Source of the DNA: Agrobacterium larrymoorei
Lineage (GTDB): Bacteria > Pseudomonadota > Alphaproteobacteria > Rhizobiales > Rhizobiaceae
NCBI RefSeq assembly: GCF_013322225.1
Contig: NZ_JAAMFB010000009.1
Coordinates: 62,001-126,000, forward strand
Direction of reading: 5' to 3'
DNA: 64,000 nucleotides
Made by a program: the position numbers and the translations under genes. The stretch's first letter is position 1; each line of letters begins with the position of its first letter. The notes beneath the pieces were generated by a model. That model searched no databases. It saw only the letters and a program-made list of their open reading frames with translations, and had not been told where the DNA came from. Positions 1 to 9,400 of this stretch are shown here, in pieces.

Positions 1-3
1 CGA

Positions 4-2142
4 ATGACCGTCATTGCATTGGTAATTTTATGCGGTGCCCTTTCTATCGCTTATGCGATTTGGGCAACGAAAAGCGTTCTGGAGGCCGATGAGGGCACAG
101 AGCGCATGCGTGAAATAGCAGGCTATATTCGTGAGGGCGCGCAGGCTTACCTCACCCGTCAATATCTCACCATCGCAATTGTCGGTGTAATCGTCACGAT
201 AGCGGCATGGATTCTTCTCTCAGCCGAAGCTGCTGTCGGTTTCGTTATTGGTGCCGTTTTGTCGGGCGCTGCCGGTTTCGTCGGTATGCATGTCTCGGTC
301 CGGGCCAATCTTCGCACGGCGCAGGCCGCTTCTCACAGCCTTGCGGCAGGCCTCGATATCGCGTTCAAATCCGGCGCGATTACCGGCATGCTGGTTGCCG
401 GTCTGGCACTGCTCGGTGTCTCCATTTACTATTTCATTCTCACCTCGGTTCTCGGTCACCCGACCGGCTCTCGTGACGTGATCGACGCGCTGGTGTCGCT
501 CGGCTTCGGCGCATCGCTGATTTCAATCTTCGCCCGTCTCGGCGGCGGCATCTTTACCAAGGGTGCGGATGTCGGCGGCGATCTTGTCGGCAAGGTTGAG
601 GCGGGCATTCCAGAGGATGACCCGCGTAACCCGGCCACCATCGCCGATAACGTCGGGGACAATGTGGGCGATTGCGCAGGCATGGCAGCGGACCTGTTCG
701 AGACCTACGCCGTCTCGGTGGTCGCAACCATGGTGCTTGCCGCCATCTTCTTTGCCGGTGCGCCGGTGCTGGAAAGCGCGATGCTCTATCCGCTTGCCAT
801 TTGCGGCGTTTGCATCCTCACCTCCATTGCCGGAACGTTCTTCGTCAAGCTCGGCACCAACAACTCCATCATGGGCGCGCTTTACAAAGGCCTCATCGCC
901 ACTGGCGTCTTCTCCGTTGCGGGCCTTGCGGTTGCGACATTCCTCACCATCGGGTGGGGATCGATCGGCACAGTAGCGGGCAAGGATATCACCGGTACGA
1001 ACCTGTTCTTCTGCGGCCTTCTTGGCCTGCTGGTGACGGCGCTGATCGTGGTGATCACCGAATATTATACGGGCACGAACAAGCGTCCGGTCAACTCCAT
1101 CGCCCAGGCCTCCGTCACTGGCCACGGCACCAACGTCATCCAGGGTCTGGCCGTTTCTCTCGAATCGACGGCGCTGCCCGCCATCGTCATCGTCGGCGGC
1201 ATCATCTCGACATACCAGCTTGCGGGCCTCTTCGGCACGGGCATTGCCGTGACGGCGATGCTTGGGCTGGCGGGCATGATCGTGGCGCTTGATGCCTTCG
1301 GCCCGGTGACGGATAATGCCGGTGGTATCGCTGAAATGGCGGGTCTGGACCCTGATGTACGCAAGGCAACGGATGCGCTGGATGCGGTGGGTAATACCAC
1401 CAAGGCGGTGACCAAGGGGTATGCCATCGGCTCTGCCGGTCTAGGCGCTCTGGTATTGTTTGCAGCCTATTCGAACGACCTGTCCTACTTCGCTGCGAAC
1501 GGGGAAACCTATCCTTACTTTCAGGGAATAGGTGAAATCTCCTTCAGCCTTTCCAACCCTTATGTGGTAGCCGGTCTGCTGTTCGGCGGTCTCATCCCAT
1601 ATCTCTTCGGCGGTATTGCCATGACTGCGGTTGGCAAAGCGGCGGGCTCCATCGTCGAAGAGGTTAGGCGCCAGTTTCGTGAAAAGCCCGGCATCATGCA
1701 GGGCACGGAAAAGCCGGATTACGGCAGGGCCGTGGATTTGTTGACCAAGGCGGCCATTCGCGAAATGGTCATTCCATCCCTGCTGCCGGTTCTGGCGCCC
1801 ATCGTCGTCTATTTCGGCGTGCTGCTGATCTCCGGCTCCAAGGCCTCGGCCTTTGCAGCCCTCGGTGCATCGCTGCTGGGCGTCATCATCAACGGTCTGT
1901 TCGTGGCCATCTCCATGACCTCCGGTGGTGGCGCGTGGGATAATGCCAAGAAAAGCTTCGAAGATGGCTTCGTGGACAAGGACGGCGTTCGCCATGTGAA
2001 GGGTTCGGAAGCGCACAAGGCTTCGGTAACCGGCGATACGGTGGGTGATCCCTACAAGGACACGGCTGGCCCGGCAGTGAACCCGGCAATCAAGATCACC
2101 AACATCGTGGCACTGTTGCTGCTGGCGATTTTGGCTGGGTGA
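4..2142 (+). CDS. hppA: K+-insensitive membrane H+-translocating pyrophosphatase
   Basis: Inner-membrane pump that couples hydrolysis of pyrophosphate to proton translocation. The 712-residue protein has many hydrophobic helices and is full length for bacterial H+-PPases. The pyrophosphate-binding loop is visible at about residues 181-203 ([18 protein letters not shown]), followed by the acidic motif [12 protein letters not shown] at about 216. The segment [10 protein letters not shown] near residue 463 carries Lys where K+-dependent enzymes have Ala, so by family knowledge this one should be K+-independent. The ATG at position 4 gives the expected N-terminus, but the promoter lies outside the window. 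It converges with the kinase operon on the other strand. Confidence 0.96.
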   Translation: MTVIALVILCGALSIAYAIWATKSVLEADEGTERMREIAGYIREGAQAYLTRQYLTIAIVGVIVTIAAWILLSAEAAVGFVIGAVLSGAAGFVGMHVSVRANLRTAQAASHSLAAGLDIAFKSGAITGMLVAGLALLGVSIYYFILTSVLGHPTGSRDVIDALVSLGFGASLISIFARLGGGIFTKGADVGGDLVGKVEAGIPEDDPRNPATIADNVGDNVGDCAGMAADLFETYAVSVVATMVLAAIFFAGAPVLESAMLYPLAICGVCILTSIAGTFFVKLGTNNSIMGALYKGLIATGVFSVAGLAVATFLTIGWGSIGTVAGKDITGTNLFFCGLLGLLVTALIVVITEYYTGTNKRPVNSIAQASVTGHGTNVIQGLAVSLESTALPAIVIVGGIISTYQLAGLFGTGIAVTAMLGLAGMIVALDAFGPVTDNAGGIAEMAGLDPDVRKATDALDAVGNTTKAVTKGYAIGSAGLGALVLFAAYSNDLSYFAANGETYPYFQGIGEISFSLSNPYVVAGLLFGGLIPYLFGGIAMTAVGKAAGSIVEEVRRQFREKPGIMQGTEKPDYGRAVDLLTKAAIREMVIPSLLPVLAPIVVYFGVLLISGSKASAFAALGASLLGVIINGLFVAISMTSGGGAWDNAKKSFEDGFVDKDGVRHVKGSEAHKASVTGDTVGDPYKDTAGPAVNPAIKITNIVALLLLAILAG

Positions 2143-2349
2143 ATGGTTGGCGCAAACGGCTGTCCGTGAAAGACAGCACCAGCGTCGTGTTCGGGCAAAG
2201 GCGATACTGCCTTTATCACGACTTTGACCGGGGCAATCCGTTCCAGTCTTGTCGCCGCGAAAACGCGCGGCGCTGGGACCACCGACTTCAAAGCCGGGGA
2301 AGGGAGCATCCATTTCGGAAAGTTTCAGCGCACACTTTTTACCGAGACT

Positions 2350-3312
2350 TCAGGTTGGCAATACCGCGTTTCTCGCGAGCCATGCCGTCATAGCCTTTTC
2401 AGCTTCAGCTCGCGTAGGCGTACCGATGCGCCCACCGAAAACCCTGCACTTCAACGCGGCAGCGACAGAGGAAAGCTGAATGGCCGCCCGGCTTTCCATT
2501 CCCTCCGCGATGGTCAGCGCAAACGTGCCGTGGAACACATCGCCCGCCGCAAGCGTATCGACAGCCTCGATTTTCATCGTGGACTGGAAATTCACTTCTG
2601 GATCACCCGGTTCGGTCCAATAGCAGCCAAGCGGGCCAGCGGTGACGGCGATAAAGGTTTGCGGGTAGCGCTGATGCAGCACCGGCAGCATCGCGGGGAC
2701 TTCGGAAAGGCCGGTCAGGCGTTCTGCGGCGGGTTCAGAGAAGATGATGTGGCTTGCGGAGGGGGCGAGCTTTTCCAGCGTTTCGACCGGTGCGACGTCT
2801 CCGTCCAGAATTGCGGGCTTGCCCAGCGCGCGGGCGACGGTCAGCACATCCAGCGCCAGTTCCGGCCAGCGCACATCCACCAGCACGGCATCGAAAGGCG
2901 CGATATCAGCCTCTGTACAGGAGTGTTTGGTCTCATGAAGCTTGTGATCGTAGAAGGGTACGATCAGCCGCTCTCCCCGGTCATCGATGATGATGGTGGA
3001 GAGCGCCGAGCGGGCACCTTTCGCCACGGTCATGCCTGACGTGTCGATGCCGCTTTCCGAGAGATCACGCAGGATTCGGTTGCCGGTTTCATCGTCACCA
3101 ACCGCACCCCAAAGGCTTGCGCGCCCGCCCATGCGGTGAACGGTATAGGCCGCACTCGATGCCATGCCCTCGGCAATCTGCACCATCTCATAGGGCAGGA
3201 CCTTGCCTTGGCCGGTGGGCATATCATGCACGCGAAATAGCGTGTCCAGCACGGCAGCGCCTACGCATAATACGTGCTTGCCGTGGTTCTGATCTTCACT
3301 TGTAACTGTCAT
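2350..3312 (-). CDS. PfkB-family sugar kinase, YihV (sulfofructose kinase)-like
   Basis: Ribokinase/PfkB-fold kinase of about 320 residues and last gene of a seven-gene minus-strand operon. The C-terminal signature reads DTLAAGDVFHG at about residue 250: the first Gly of the usual GAGD is Ala, but the catalytic Asp is kept. Several blocks resemble E. coli YihV, notably VDVRW, LDGD, FSEP, AGDVFHG and ALKC. From memory, YihV contacts the sulfonate with Lys27, Asn109 and Arg138; here the Lys (TGQGK) and Arg (DVRW) are kept but the Asn position is Pro (LIVPF). The substrate is therefore open: a phosphorylatable ketose or sugar acid taken up by the adjacent ABC importer. ATG at 3312 is preferred over the TTG three bases upstream. 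Confidence 0.88.
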   Translation of the reverse strand: MTVTSEDQNHGKHVLCVGAAVLDTLFRVHDMPTGQGKVLPYEMVQIAEGMASSAAYTVHRMGGRASLWGAVGDDETGNRILRDLSESGIDTSGMTVAKGARSALSTIIIDDRGERLIVPFYDHKLHETKHSCTEADIAPFDAVLVDVRWPELALDVLTVARALGKPAILDGDVAPVETLEKLAPSASHIIFSEPAAERLTGLSEVPAMLPVLHQRYPQTFIAVTAGPLGCYWTEPGDPEVNFQSTMKIEAVDTLAAGDVFHGTFALTIAEGMESRAAIQLSSVAAALKCRVFGGRIGTPTRAEAEKAMTAWLARNAVLPT

Positions 3313-3318
3313 CAAAAT

Positions 3319-4377
3319 TCAGATTCGCCTGCCTGTTTCCTTGTCGAAGAGGTGCACGGAAGCGGCATCGATGGCAACACGAACCGTATCGCCAAAGCGG
3401 ATATCCAGCCGCTCGCGGAACAGGCAGGCGATCTCTTCGCCTTCGCAATTCAGCTTGGCGTAGATTTCCGAGCCGGTGCCTTCCACCAGTTCGACGCGTC
3501 CTTCGATGCCGGTATCCGCAGCGCGGATATGTTCCGGACGAATGCCGTAGACCAGATCGCGACCGCCTAGTGCTGCCGGGTCGGCAGTCGGTGGCAGCGG
3601 CAATGTTACGCCCTTGGCCGTGCGGAACACGCCTTCCTCGACGCGCCCGCGAAGGAAATTCATGGCGGGCGAACCGATAAAGCCTGCAACGAAGAGATTG
3701 GCCGGACGGTCGTAAAGCTCCAGCGGCGCGCCGATCTGTTCGATCAAGCCATTATGCAGAACCACGATCTTGTCAGCCATGGTCATGGCTTCGACCTGAT
3801 CATGCGTCACATAAATGGTGGTCGTGCCGATGCGCTGGTGCATGGCCTTGATCTCGCCGCGCATCTGCACACGCAGCTTGGCATCGAGGTTCGACAGCGG
3901 CTCATCAAAGAGGAAGACCTGCGGATCGCGCACCAATGCGCGGCCCATGGCGACACGCTGGCGCTGACCGCCTGAGAGCTGGCGTGGATAGCGATCCAGA
4001 AGCTTTTCCAGACCGAGAATGCCTGCGGCTCTGTCTACTTTTGTCTTCGTCTCCGCAGGATTTACCTTCTTGAGTTTGAGCGCAAAGCCCATATTTTCCT
4101 GTACCGTCATATGCGGATAAAGCGCGTAGTTCTGAAACACCATGGCGATATCGCGGTCACGGGCGGGGAGGTGGCTGACCTCGCGCGCGCCGATGTGGAT
4201 TTCGCCATCGCTGACCTCTTCCAGCCCCGCAATCATGCGCAGAAGGGTGGACTTGCCGCAGCCGGATGGGCCGACGAGCACGACGAATTCGCCGTCACGA
4301 ATATCGATATCGATGCCGTGGATGACGTTGACCGAACCGAAGCGTTTTTGAACGTTTTGAATATTGACCGGTGCCAT
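3319..4377 (-). CDS. ugpC: Sugar ABC importer ATPase (UgpC/MsmK type)
   Basis: Cytoplasmic ATPase that powers the MalF/MalG-type permease pair encoded just upstream. The 352 residues begin with the usual Walker A (GPSGCGKSTLLRM), followed by Q-loop, signature LSGGQRQRVAMGRA, Walker B FLFDEPLSNLD and switch His (VTHDQ). A C-terminal TOBE-type regulatory region of about 110 residues follows, as in MalK and UgpC. The stop lies 6 nt before the kinase ATG, and the permease gene ends 20 nt upstream, so all are one transcript. Such ATPases can serve several importers; the specific symbol reflects subfamily likeness, not proven substrate. Confidence 0.92.
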   Translation of the reverse strand: MAPVNIQNVQKRFGSVNVIHGIDIDIRDGEFVVLVGPSGCGKSTLLRMIAGLEEVSDGEIHIGAREVSHLPARDRDIAMVFQNYALYPHMTVQENMGFALKLKKVNPAETKTKVDRAAGILGLEKLLDRYPRQLSGGQRQRVAMGRALVRDPQVFLFDEPLSNLDAKLRVQMRGEIKAMHQRIGTTTIYVTHDQVEAMTMADKIVVLHNGLIEQIGAPLELYDRPANLFVAGFIGSPAMNFLRGRVEEGVFRTAKGVTLPLPPTADPAALGGRDLVYGIRPEHIRAADTGIEGRVELVEGTGSEIYAKLNCEGEEIACLFRERLDIRFGDTVRVAIDAASVHLFDKETGRRI

Positions 4378-4397
4378 GATGTTTATCCTAGATTTCG

Positions 4398-5219
4398 TTA
4401 GCCGCCCTTGACGGCACCTGCGGTAAGTCCTGCGACGATCTGCTTCTGCGCGAACATGGTCAGCAACAGAACCGGCAGCGTGACGATAAGCGCTGCGGCA
4501 GCCAGCGGGCCCCAGCTGACCTGTTCGAAGGACAGCATGTTGTAAACCGCGACCGGAAGCGTGCGGGTTTCACGGCTGGCAAGCACGATGCCGAAAACGA
4601 AGTTGTTCCATGAGAAGATGACGGCGAGAATGAAGGACACCACGATACCGGGTTTGGCGATGGGTAGCGCGACGAGGCGGAACACCTGCCACGATGATGC
4701 GCCATCGATGCTGGCAGCTTCTTCCAGTTCCTTCGGTGTCGTTTCGAAGTAACCGATCATGATCCAGACCACGATTGGCACCGTCACCACCAGATGGATG
4801 ATGATCTGCGGCCACAGCGTGCCTAGCAGGTTCAGCCATTGGAACAGCAGAAACAGCGGAATGAGGAAGGAGAGGCCGGGCGTCATGCGCGCAATCATGA
4901 TGACGATGGCCGCCTTCTCAGCCTTCAATCGCGCGATGCCGTAACCTGCGGGAACGCCGATGACGAGGGCGAGGAAGGTGGCCGCGCCCGTGACCAGAAC
5001 GGAATTCCAGAAGTAGAGGAAGAAGTTGTTCTCCTCGAACACCTTCACATAATTCGACCATGCGAAGCGTTCCGGGATGAGGATCGGCGGATAGGCGCCG
5101 TTGTCGATTTCGAATTTCAGCGACAGCGAGATCATCCAGAGAAAGAACAGGATGACGGGCGAAATCATCACCAGAGCGACGAGAAACAGGCTGATGCGGT
5201 CTATGGTTTTGCGGGTCAT
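4398..5219 (-). CDS. Sugar ABC importer permease, MalG type
   Basis: Inner-membrane permease subunit of about 273 residues with six predicted helices and the binding-protein-dependent transport motif EEAASIDGASSWQVF, which docks on the ATPase. I chose the ATG at 5219 because it overlaps the stop of the preceding permease gene (TGATG) and has GGAGGA just upstream; an in-frame start 24 nt further up is less likely. It pairs with the MalF-type subunit to import the sugar delivered by the Tat-exported binding protein of this operon. Confidence 0.92.
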   Translation of the reverse strand: MTRKTIDRISLFLVALVMISPVILFFLWMISLSLKFEIDNGAYPPILIPERFAWSNYVKVFEENNFFLYFWNSVLVTGAATFLALVIGVPAGYGIARLKAEKAAIVIMIARMTPGLSFLIPLFLLFQWLNLLGTLWPQIIIHLVVTVPIVVWIMIGYFETTPKELEEAASIDGASSWQVFRLVALPIAKPGIVVSFILAVIFSWNNFVFGIVLASRETRTLPVAVYNMLSFEQVSWGPLAAAALIVTLPVLLLTMFAQKQIVAGLTAGAVKGG

Positions 5220-6154
5220 CAGCGGTCCTCCATCTCGTTCCACTGGGTGCGCGCCCGGACCATCAGAAGAACGAAGGACAGCGCGATGATGACGATGAAG
5301 AAGACGACAGCCATGGCCGAGCCGTAACCGATGTCGTAATAGGCGAATGCCGTGTTGTAGAGGTAGATGTTGATCGTTTCCGATGCCGTACCGGGTCCCC
5401 CTTGAGTCATCGCATAGATGATATCGAAGCTTTTGACGGCATCGATGGAGCGGATGATGACGGCGATCATAAGAAACGGCGCGATCATCGGCATGGTGAG
5501 GTAACGAAACTTCTGCCAGGCATTAGCGCCATCGATTTCCGCACTTTCGTAAGGCTCACGCGGCACGGCGGCGAGGCCACCCAGCACGATGAGCATGACG
5601 AGCGGCGTCCACTGCCATGTTTCGACCAGCACCAGCGACTGGATGACGGTGGACTGGTTATAGATCCACTCCAGTGGACCGATACCGATGAAGGACAGGA
5701 GATAGTTCAGCACGCCAAGCTGCGGGTGGAACATCATGGTCCAGACCAGCGCGATGGCGACCGGAGTCGCCATCATCGGCATGACGAAAACGCCGCGCAG
5801 AAAACCGCGCAGCGGGAACTGCGCATCGAAAACAAGGGCGGCCAAGGTGCCGAGAAACAGCGGTGCAATAACCGACAGCGCCGTATAGACCAGCGTATGC
5901 CACATCGATTCCCAGAACCGGGCATCGCTTGCCAGACGGATGTAGTTATAGAGACCGATGAAACTCTGCTCCTGCCCGAGCGTCCAGCGCTGCGCGCTCA
6001 TCCACAGGGTAAAGACCCATGGAAAAACGATGACTGCGGCGATGACGACGAGTGCCGGAATAACGAAGGGCCAGTAGTTGGGAGCAAGCCGCGTGGGCTT
6101 GCTCCTTCTGACGACCTTTGTTGTCTTGGCGACATTTTCGATGCTGACAGACAC
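5219..6154 (-). CDS. Sugar ABC importer permease, MalF type
   Basis: Inner-membrane permease subunit, 311 residues, with six predicted helices after a basic cytoplasmic N-terminus. The EAA loop (YESAEIDGANAWQKF) is in the expected place near residue 205. The start is GTG, two bases after the stop of the binding-protein gene, preceded by GAGGG; no nearby ATG exists. Its stop overlaps the start of the MalG-type gene, which indicates translational coupling and an obligate heterodimer. Confidence 0.92.
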   Translation of the reverse strand: MSVSIENVAKTTKVVRRSKPTRLAPNYWPFVIPALVVIAAVIVFPWVFTLWMSAQRWTLGQEQSFIGLYNYIRLASDARFWESMWHTLVYTALSVIAPLFLGTLAALVFDAQFPLRGFLRGVFVMPMMATPVAIALVWTMMFHPQLGVLNYLLSFIGIGPLEWIYNQSTVIQSLVLVETWQWTPLVMLIVLGGLAAVPREPYESAEIDGANAWQKFRYLTMPMIAPFLMIAVIIRSIDAVKSFDIIYAMTQGGPGTASETINIYLYNTAFAYYDIGYGSAMAVVFFIVIIALSFVLLMVRARTQWNEMEDR

Positions 6155-6156
6155 TA

Positions 6157-7485
6157 TTATCCCTCGCTGCGTGCCAGAACAGGCGTGAACTGTTCCGTCG
6201 CCTTCTTCAGTTCTTCGGCAGGATCAGCGCCGCCGATCATGTTGGTGAGGCCAACGCCATAGATGTCGCGGAATTCCGTGACGGGAATGATGACCGGCAG
6301 TGCGAGCTTGGAAACCTTGCCCGAGCCGACCACGGCATCCAGCCACTCGCCCGGCATTTTCACGCCTGCGCGAACCTTGGCGTCTTCCAGAATGGACTGG
6401 CGGAACGGCACACCGGCACCGGCCTGCAGCAGACGTGCGCCCATTTCATGCGAAATCGCCCACTGGCAGAAGAGGTATGCGGCTTCCTTTTTCTGGCTGG
6501 CTTCGACTACGCCGAGACCGTCACCGAATGTACCCGCGGCCTGCTGTGCCGGGCCCTTTGGCATGACGCCGTAGCCCGCCTTGCCGACCACGCGGGATTT
6601 TTCCGGGTTTTCGATTGGCGGTGCAAAGCCGACGCCATCGAACCACATTCCGATCTTGCCCTGAAGGAAGGCGGACTGTGCTTCGGCCCAGTTGAAACCG
6701 GAGACGCCGGGAGGTGCGGACTTGGTCATCAGGCGCTGATAAAGCTTTGCCGCCTCAACCGCTTCCTTGGTCTGCGTGTCGATCTTGCCGTCCACGATCG
6801 GGGTCGCGCCGTAACCCAGCATCAGCGAGGTCCAGACCGGCGTGTTGGCATTCTTCAGGCCACGGGCGACGAAACCGTAAGTGTTGGTGGACGGATCGGT
6901 CAGGGCTTCAGCCGTCGAGACCAGTTCTTCGAAGGTCTGCGGATATTTCAGGCCCTTGGCGTCGAACAGTTCCTTGTTCCAGTAGAGGATCCAGTAATCC
7001 ACCGAGAAGGGCAGCGAGCGCAGAACCCCGTCGCTATCCTTGGCGAACTGCATGCCTGCCTCGGCGAAATCGCTTTCGACCAGAGACGGATCGGTCAGCG
7101 ACGGGTCTTTCATGAAGCCGCTGATATCGGCCAGCCACTTGCCCTTTTCGAACTGCCGCTTCTGAACATGGTAGCTGAGGTGAACTACGTCGAAGCTCGG
7201 CTTGCCGGAAGAAAGCTCGATGACGACCTTCTGGCGCTGCTGCTGCTCAGGCGTCGCCTCGGCATTGACCTTGATGCCGGTCAGCTCTTCGAATTCCTTG
7301 ATGTATTTCAGCAGGGTTTCGCTGCGCGGGCTCTTGACCAGATTGACCTCGAGCGTGGTGCCTGCATGCTTCTTCCAATTGACCGCCGCCGATGCGGAGC
7401 GGACGCCGAAGGCGGCACTTCCGGCAACGGCCGCTGTTCCGGCTAGAAAGCTCCGGCGTGTTGGATTGATGAACGAATGCGTCAT
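6157..7485 (-). CDS. Sugar-binding protein of ABC importer, Tat-exported
   Basis: Periplasmic solute-binding protein of family 1 (MalE/UgpB-like), about 442 residues. The N-terminus reads MTHSFINPTRRSFLAG followed by an Ala-rich hydrophobic stretch ending ASAA, a twin-arginine signal rather than a Sec signal. I chose the ATG at 7485 because AGAGGAGG lies just upstream; the reading frame stays open for 29 codons further but without a better start. Tat export suggests that the protein folds before export, which is common for rhizobial sugar-binding proteins. It is followed directly by malF- and malG-type genes. The ligand cannot be read from the sequence. Confidence 0.93.
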   Translation of the reverse strand: MTHSFINPTRRSFLAGTAAVAGSAAFGVRSASAAVNWKKHAGTTLEVNLVKSPRSETLLKYIKEFEELTGIKVNAEATPEQQQRQKVVIELSSGKPSFDVVHLSYHVQKRQFEKGKWLADISGFMKDPSLTDPSLVESDFAEAGMQFAKDSDGVLRSLPFSVDYWILYWNKELFDAKGLKYPQTFEELVSTAEALTDPSTNTYGFVARGLKNANTPVWTSLMLGYGATPIVDGKIDTQTKEAVEAAKLYQRLMTKSAPPGVSGFNWAEAQSAFLQGKIGMWFDGVGFAPPIENPEKSRVVGKAGYGVMPKGPAQQAAGTFGDGLGVVEASQKKEAAYLFCQWAISHEMGARLLQAGAGVPFRQSILEDAKVRAGVKMPGEWLDAVVGSGKVSKLALPVIIPVTEFRDIYGVGLTNMIGGADPAEELKKATEQFTPVLARSEG

Positions 7486-7543
7486 TTTGTTTCCTCCTCT
7501 GGATTGCCGGAAAATCTCCTCACCCCCGGCCTCTATTAAACTC

Positions 7544-8203
7544 CTAGACCGCCAAGGCCCGGTCCCTCGCATTGCGAATGTGGGCGACGAGCCTTTCGAC
7601 AGCGTCTTCGACGGATCGTTTCTCGATGGCTTCGAGAATAGTCAGATGCTCCACCATCACCGACTTCACATGACCCGCGATGCGGAAGCGCTCCTGATTG
7701 ATGAGGCGCATCTTGATCGAATTGACGCGATAGGCGTTCGAAATGATCGAATTGCCGAGCGAGTCGATGAAGGCATCGTGCATGCCCCAATCGACTGCCT
7801 GAGCCCTTGCGTCCAGTTCAGGCGAGCCATGACCGCTATTCGCCACTTCGGCGATATCGCGGTGTTCTTTCAGCATGGCCGCGATGGTTTCGTCGGAGGC
7901 CGTTCGCGTAAAGATCGCGACGGCCTCCTTTTCAAGAAAGATGCGAAACTGAAAGGCTTCGCGGATCAGGTTGATATCGATATGGGCGACCTGAAGCCCG
8001 CGCTGGGGGACTGTCTTGATCAGCCCATCCGCCTCCAGCCTTGGGATCGCCTCCCGGATTGCGCCGAGTGGCAAGCCCGTTAGTTCCACCAGACGGCGCT
8101 GCGAGATGAACTGGCCGGGGCGAACATCGCGCGCGAGAAGGTGATGCGTAAAACTTTCATACGCCTTTTCCCGCAGGGTTGTCTGTTCGCCCGTGTCTTC
8201 CAT
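7544..8203 (-). CDS. GntR-family (FCD) transcriptional regulator of the catabolic operon
   Basis: Cytoplasmic DNA-binding protein of about 219 residues. The N-terminal winged helix includes ISQRRLVELTGLPLGAIREA and the C-terminal all-helical FCD effector domain starts near residue 80. The gene lies inside the operon it probably controls, after the DapA-like gene. A GTG start overlapping the upstream stop (GTGA at 8218) is possible, but the ATG at 8203 has GAAGGA six bases upstream and is preferred. FCD regulators usually bind short palindromes and are released by a pathway intermediate; two candidate GATACG(G)TAT sites lie upstream of the operon at 9131-9200. Confidence 0.92.
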   Translation of the reverse strand: MEDTGEQTTLREKAYESFTHHLLARDVRPGQFISQRRLVELTGLPLGAIREAIPRLEADGLIKTVPQRGLQVAHIDINLIREAFQFRIFLEKEAVAIFTRTASDETIAAMLKEHRDIAEVANSGHGSPELDARAQAVDWGMHDAFIDSLGNSIISNAYRVNSIKMRLINQERFRIAGHVKSVMVEHLTILEAIEKRSVEDAVERLVAHIRNARDRALAV

Positions 8204-8214
8204 ATCGATCCTTC

Positions 8215-9099
8215 TCACGCAGCCTTGCGGCTGAACAGCGACTCGAATGCCGCTACGATCGTTGTACGATCTTCTGCGGAAATGGAAACCAGCGGTGGAC
8301 GAACTGTGTGCCAGATGGCTTCGTCCGTGACATGCGACACAAGCACTTTGACAGCGGGTGTGACGGGATATTTCAGCAGTTCGGCGACAAGATTCTGAAC
8401 CCGTGCATCATCCTTGCCCTCGACCGCCATGGCCCGAACCTCTGTGGGCAGGAAATTCGCGACGCCGGAAATGGCACCCTGTCCGCCAAGCCGGACGCCC
8501 TGTGCCAGATGGCGCTCGTCGCCGATCAGAATGATAAGATCGTTATGATCGTTCAGCAGACGCTGCGTGTGCGGCCAGTCGCCAGAAGAATCCTTGACGC
8601 CAACCACGACTTTCGGAAACGCGGTGCGCAAACGACCGACGAGCTCTACAGATAACGCCACCATGGTTACGGAAGGGATGTTGTAAACGAGTACATCCCG
8701 CGCGCCGGAGCCGATCTGTGCGAAGACCGATGAGAACCATTCGAACAGGCCGTCGTCGCTGACATTCTTGAAATAGGAGGGCGGGGCGAGCAGGATGTTG
8801 CGAACGCCAGCGTCCAGCGCAGCGCTTGCTTGGTCTGCTGCGTCCTGAGCGGAATCGACGAGCACGCCAACGACGATCTTCTGAGGCTCGACACCTGCTG
8901 CAAGCATCGCCGACAGAACCTCTGAACGCTCACGGTTGCCGATCGAACTTCCTTCGCCGGTGGTCCCGAAAAGGGTAACGCTGTCGCAGCCGGAGCAAAG
9001 AACGCGCTTTGCCTGCGCCACCATCACGTCAACGGCTATTTCGCCATCCTGCAAGAATGGTGTGGTGAGTGCTGCCGAAAGGCCAAATTTCTGCGTCAA
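8215..9099 (-). CDS. DapA/NAL superfamily lyase (dihydrodipicolinate synthase-like)
   Basis: Class I aldolase of the DapA/N-acetylneuraminate lyase superfamily, 294 residues. The pyruvate-carboxylate loop GTTGEG lies at residues 45-50, the catalytic Tyr at 139 (YNIP) and the Schiff-base Lys at 169 (GVKDSSG). It is the first gene of an operon with a sugar importer and a sugar kinase, so a role in cleaving or dehydrating a 2-keto-3-deoxy sugar acid is more likely than lysine synthesis. The start codon is TTG, preceded by GGAGGAG. The real substrate is unknown; a lyase of a keto-acid phosphate is one possibility given the kinase. Confidence 0.9.
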   Translation of the reverse strand: MTQKFGLSAALTTPFLQDGEIAVDVMVAQAKRVLCSGCDSVTLFGTTGEGSSIGNRERSEVLSAMLAAGVEPQKIVVGVLVDSAQDAADQASAALDAGVRNILLAPPSYFKNVSDDGLFEWFSSVFAQIGSGARDVLVYNIPSVTMVALSVELVGRLRTAFPKVVVGVKDSSGDWPHTQRLLNDHNDLIILIGDERHLAQGVRLGGQGAISGVANFLPTEVRAMAVEGKDDARVQNLVAELLKYPVTPAVKVLVSHVTDEAIWHTVRPPLVSISAEDRTTIVAAFESLFSRKAA

Positions 9100-9130
9100 A
9101 TGCCTGCTCCTCCAAAACTGACCATACAGT

Positions 9131-9140
9131 GATACGGTAT
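9131..9140. promoter_or_regulatory. Candidate GntR/FCD operator, site 1
   Basis: GATACGGTAT, an odd-centred ATAC-G-GTAT palindrome 32-41 bases upstream of the TTG start of the DapA-like gene. It shares GATACG and TAT with site 2. Binding by the operon's own regulator is inferred from position only. Confidence 0.4.
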
Positions 9141-9190
9141 TAACATGTTAGTTGTAAAGACAGAATTTTCTCATGATCGCTCACATTGTT

Positions 9191-9200
9191 GATACGTATC
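9191..9200. promoter_or_regulatory. Candidate GntR/FCD operator, site 2
   Basis: GATACGTATC is a perfect 10-base palindrome located 60 bases from site 1, which would allow two dimers to sit near the same DNA face or to loop. Confidence 0.4.
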
Positions 9201-9400
9201 CGCGAGGTTCATTCTAATCAGATCAGGCTTTGAGGAAGCGCTCGAAACGAAAGAGCGGAAATTTCGTTCAGGGCCCCGAAATGCGTGGCAAGCGGGTAAC
9301 AGCGGCATGGAAGCTTGTGAAAATTCGCTTTGGAAGCCAGCTTGGCAATATGTGATTAACCTTTATTTTTTATCTCATTTGCTGTGCCAATTGTCCGTTT

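Larger units (their letters stand above)
9100..9400. promoter_or_regulatory. Divergent intergenic region between the catabolic operon and the ftsK-type gene
   Basis: About 300 bases without a gene. The half next to the operon has two related short palindromes, GATACGGTAT at 9131-9140 and GATACGTATC at 9191-9200, exactly 60 bases apart. These are candidate operators for the FCD regulator encoded in the operon. The half next to the ftsK-type gene ends in an AT-rich tract (about 9355-9380) that could hold its promoter. I see no small ORF or RNA gene. Confidence 0.5.

Noticed and set aside
523..1125. 200-codon minus-strand ORF inside hppA
   Set aside because: It is antisense to a well-conserved gene, has no recognisable domain and reflects GC-rich third-position bias.
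5402..6262. 286-codon plus-strand ORF rich in Asp, His and Arg
   Set aside because: The composition is typical of an antisense frame of a membrane protein gene (malF-type); no real motif.
6448..8083. Long plus-strand ORFs (332 and 293 codons) opposite the binding protein and GntR genes
   Set aside because: They are shadows of conserved minus-strand genes, with no ribosome site and no family likeness.
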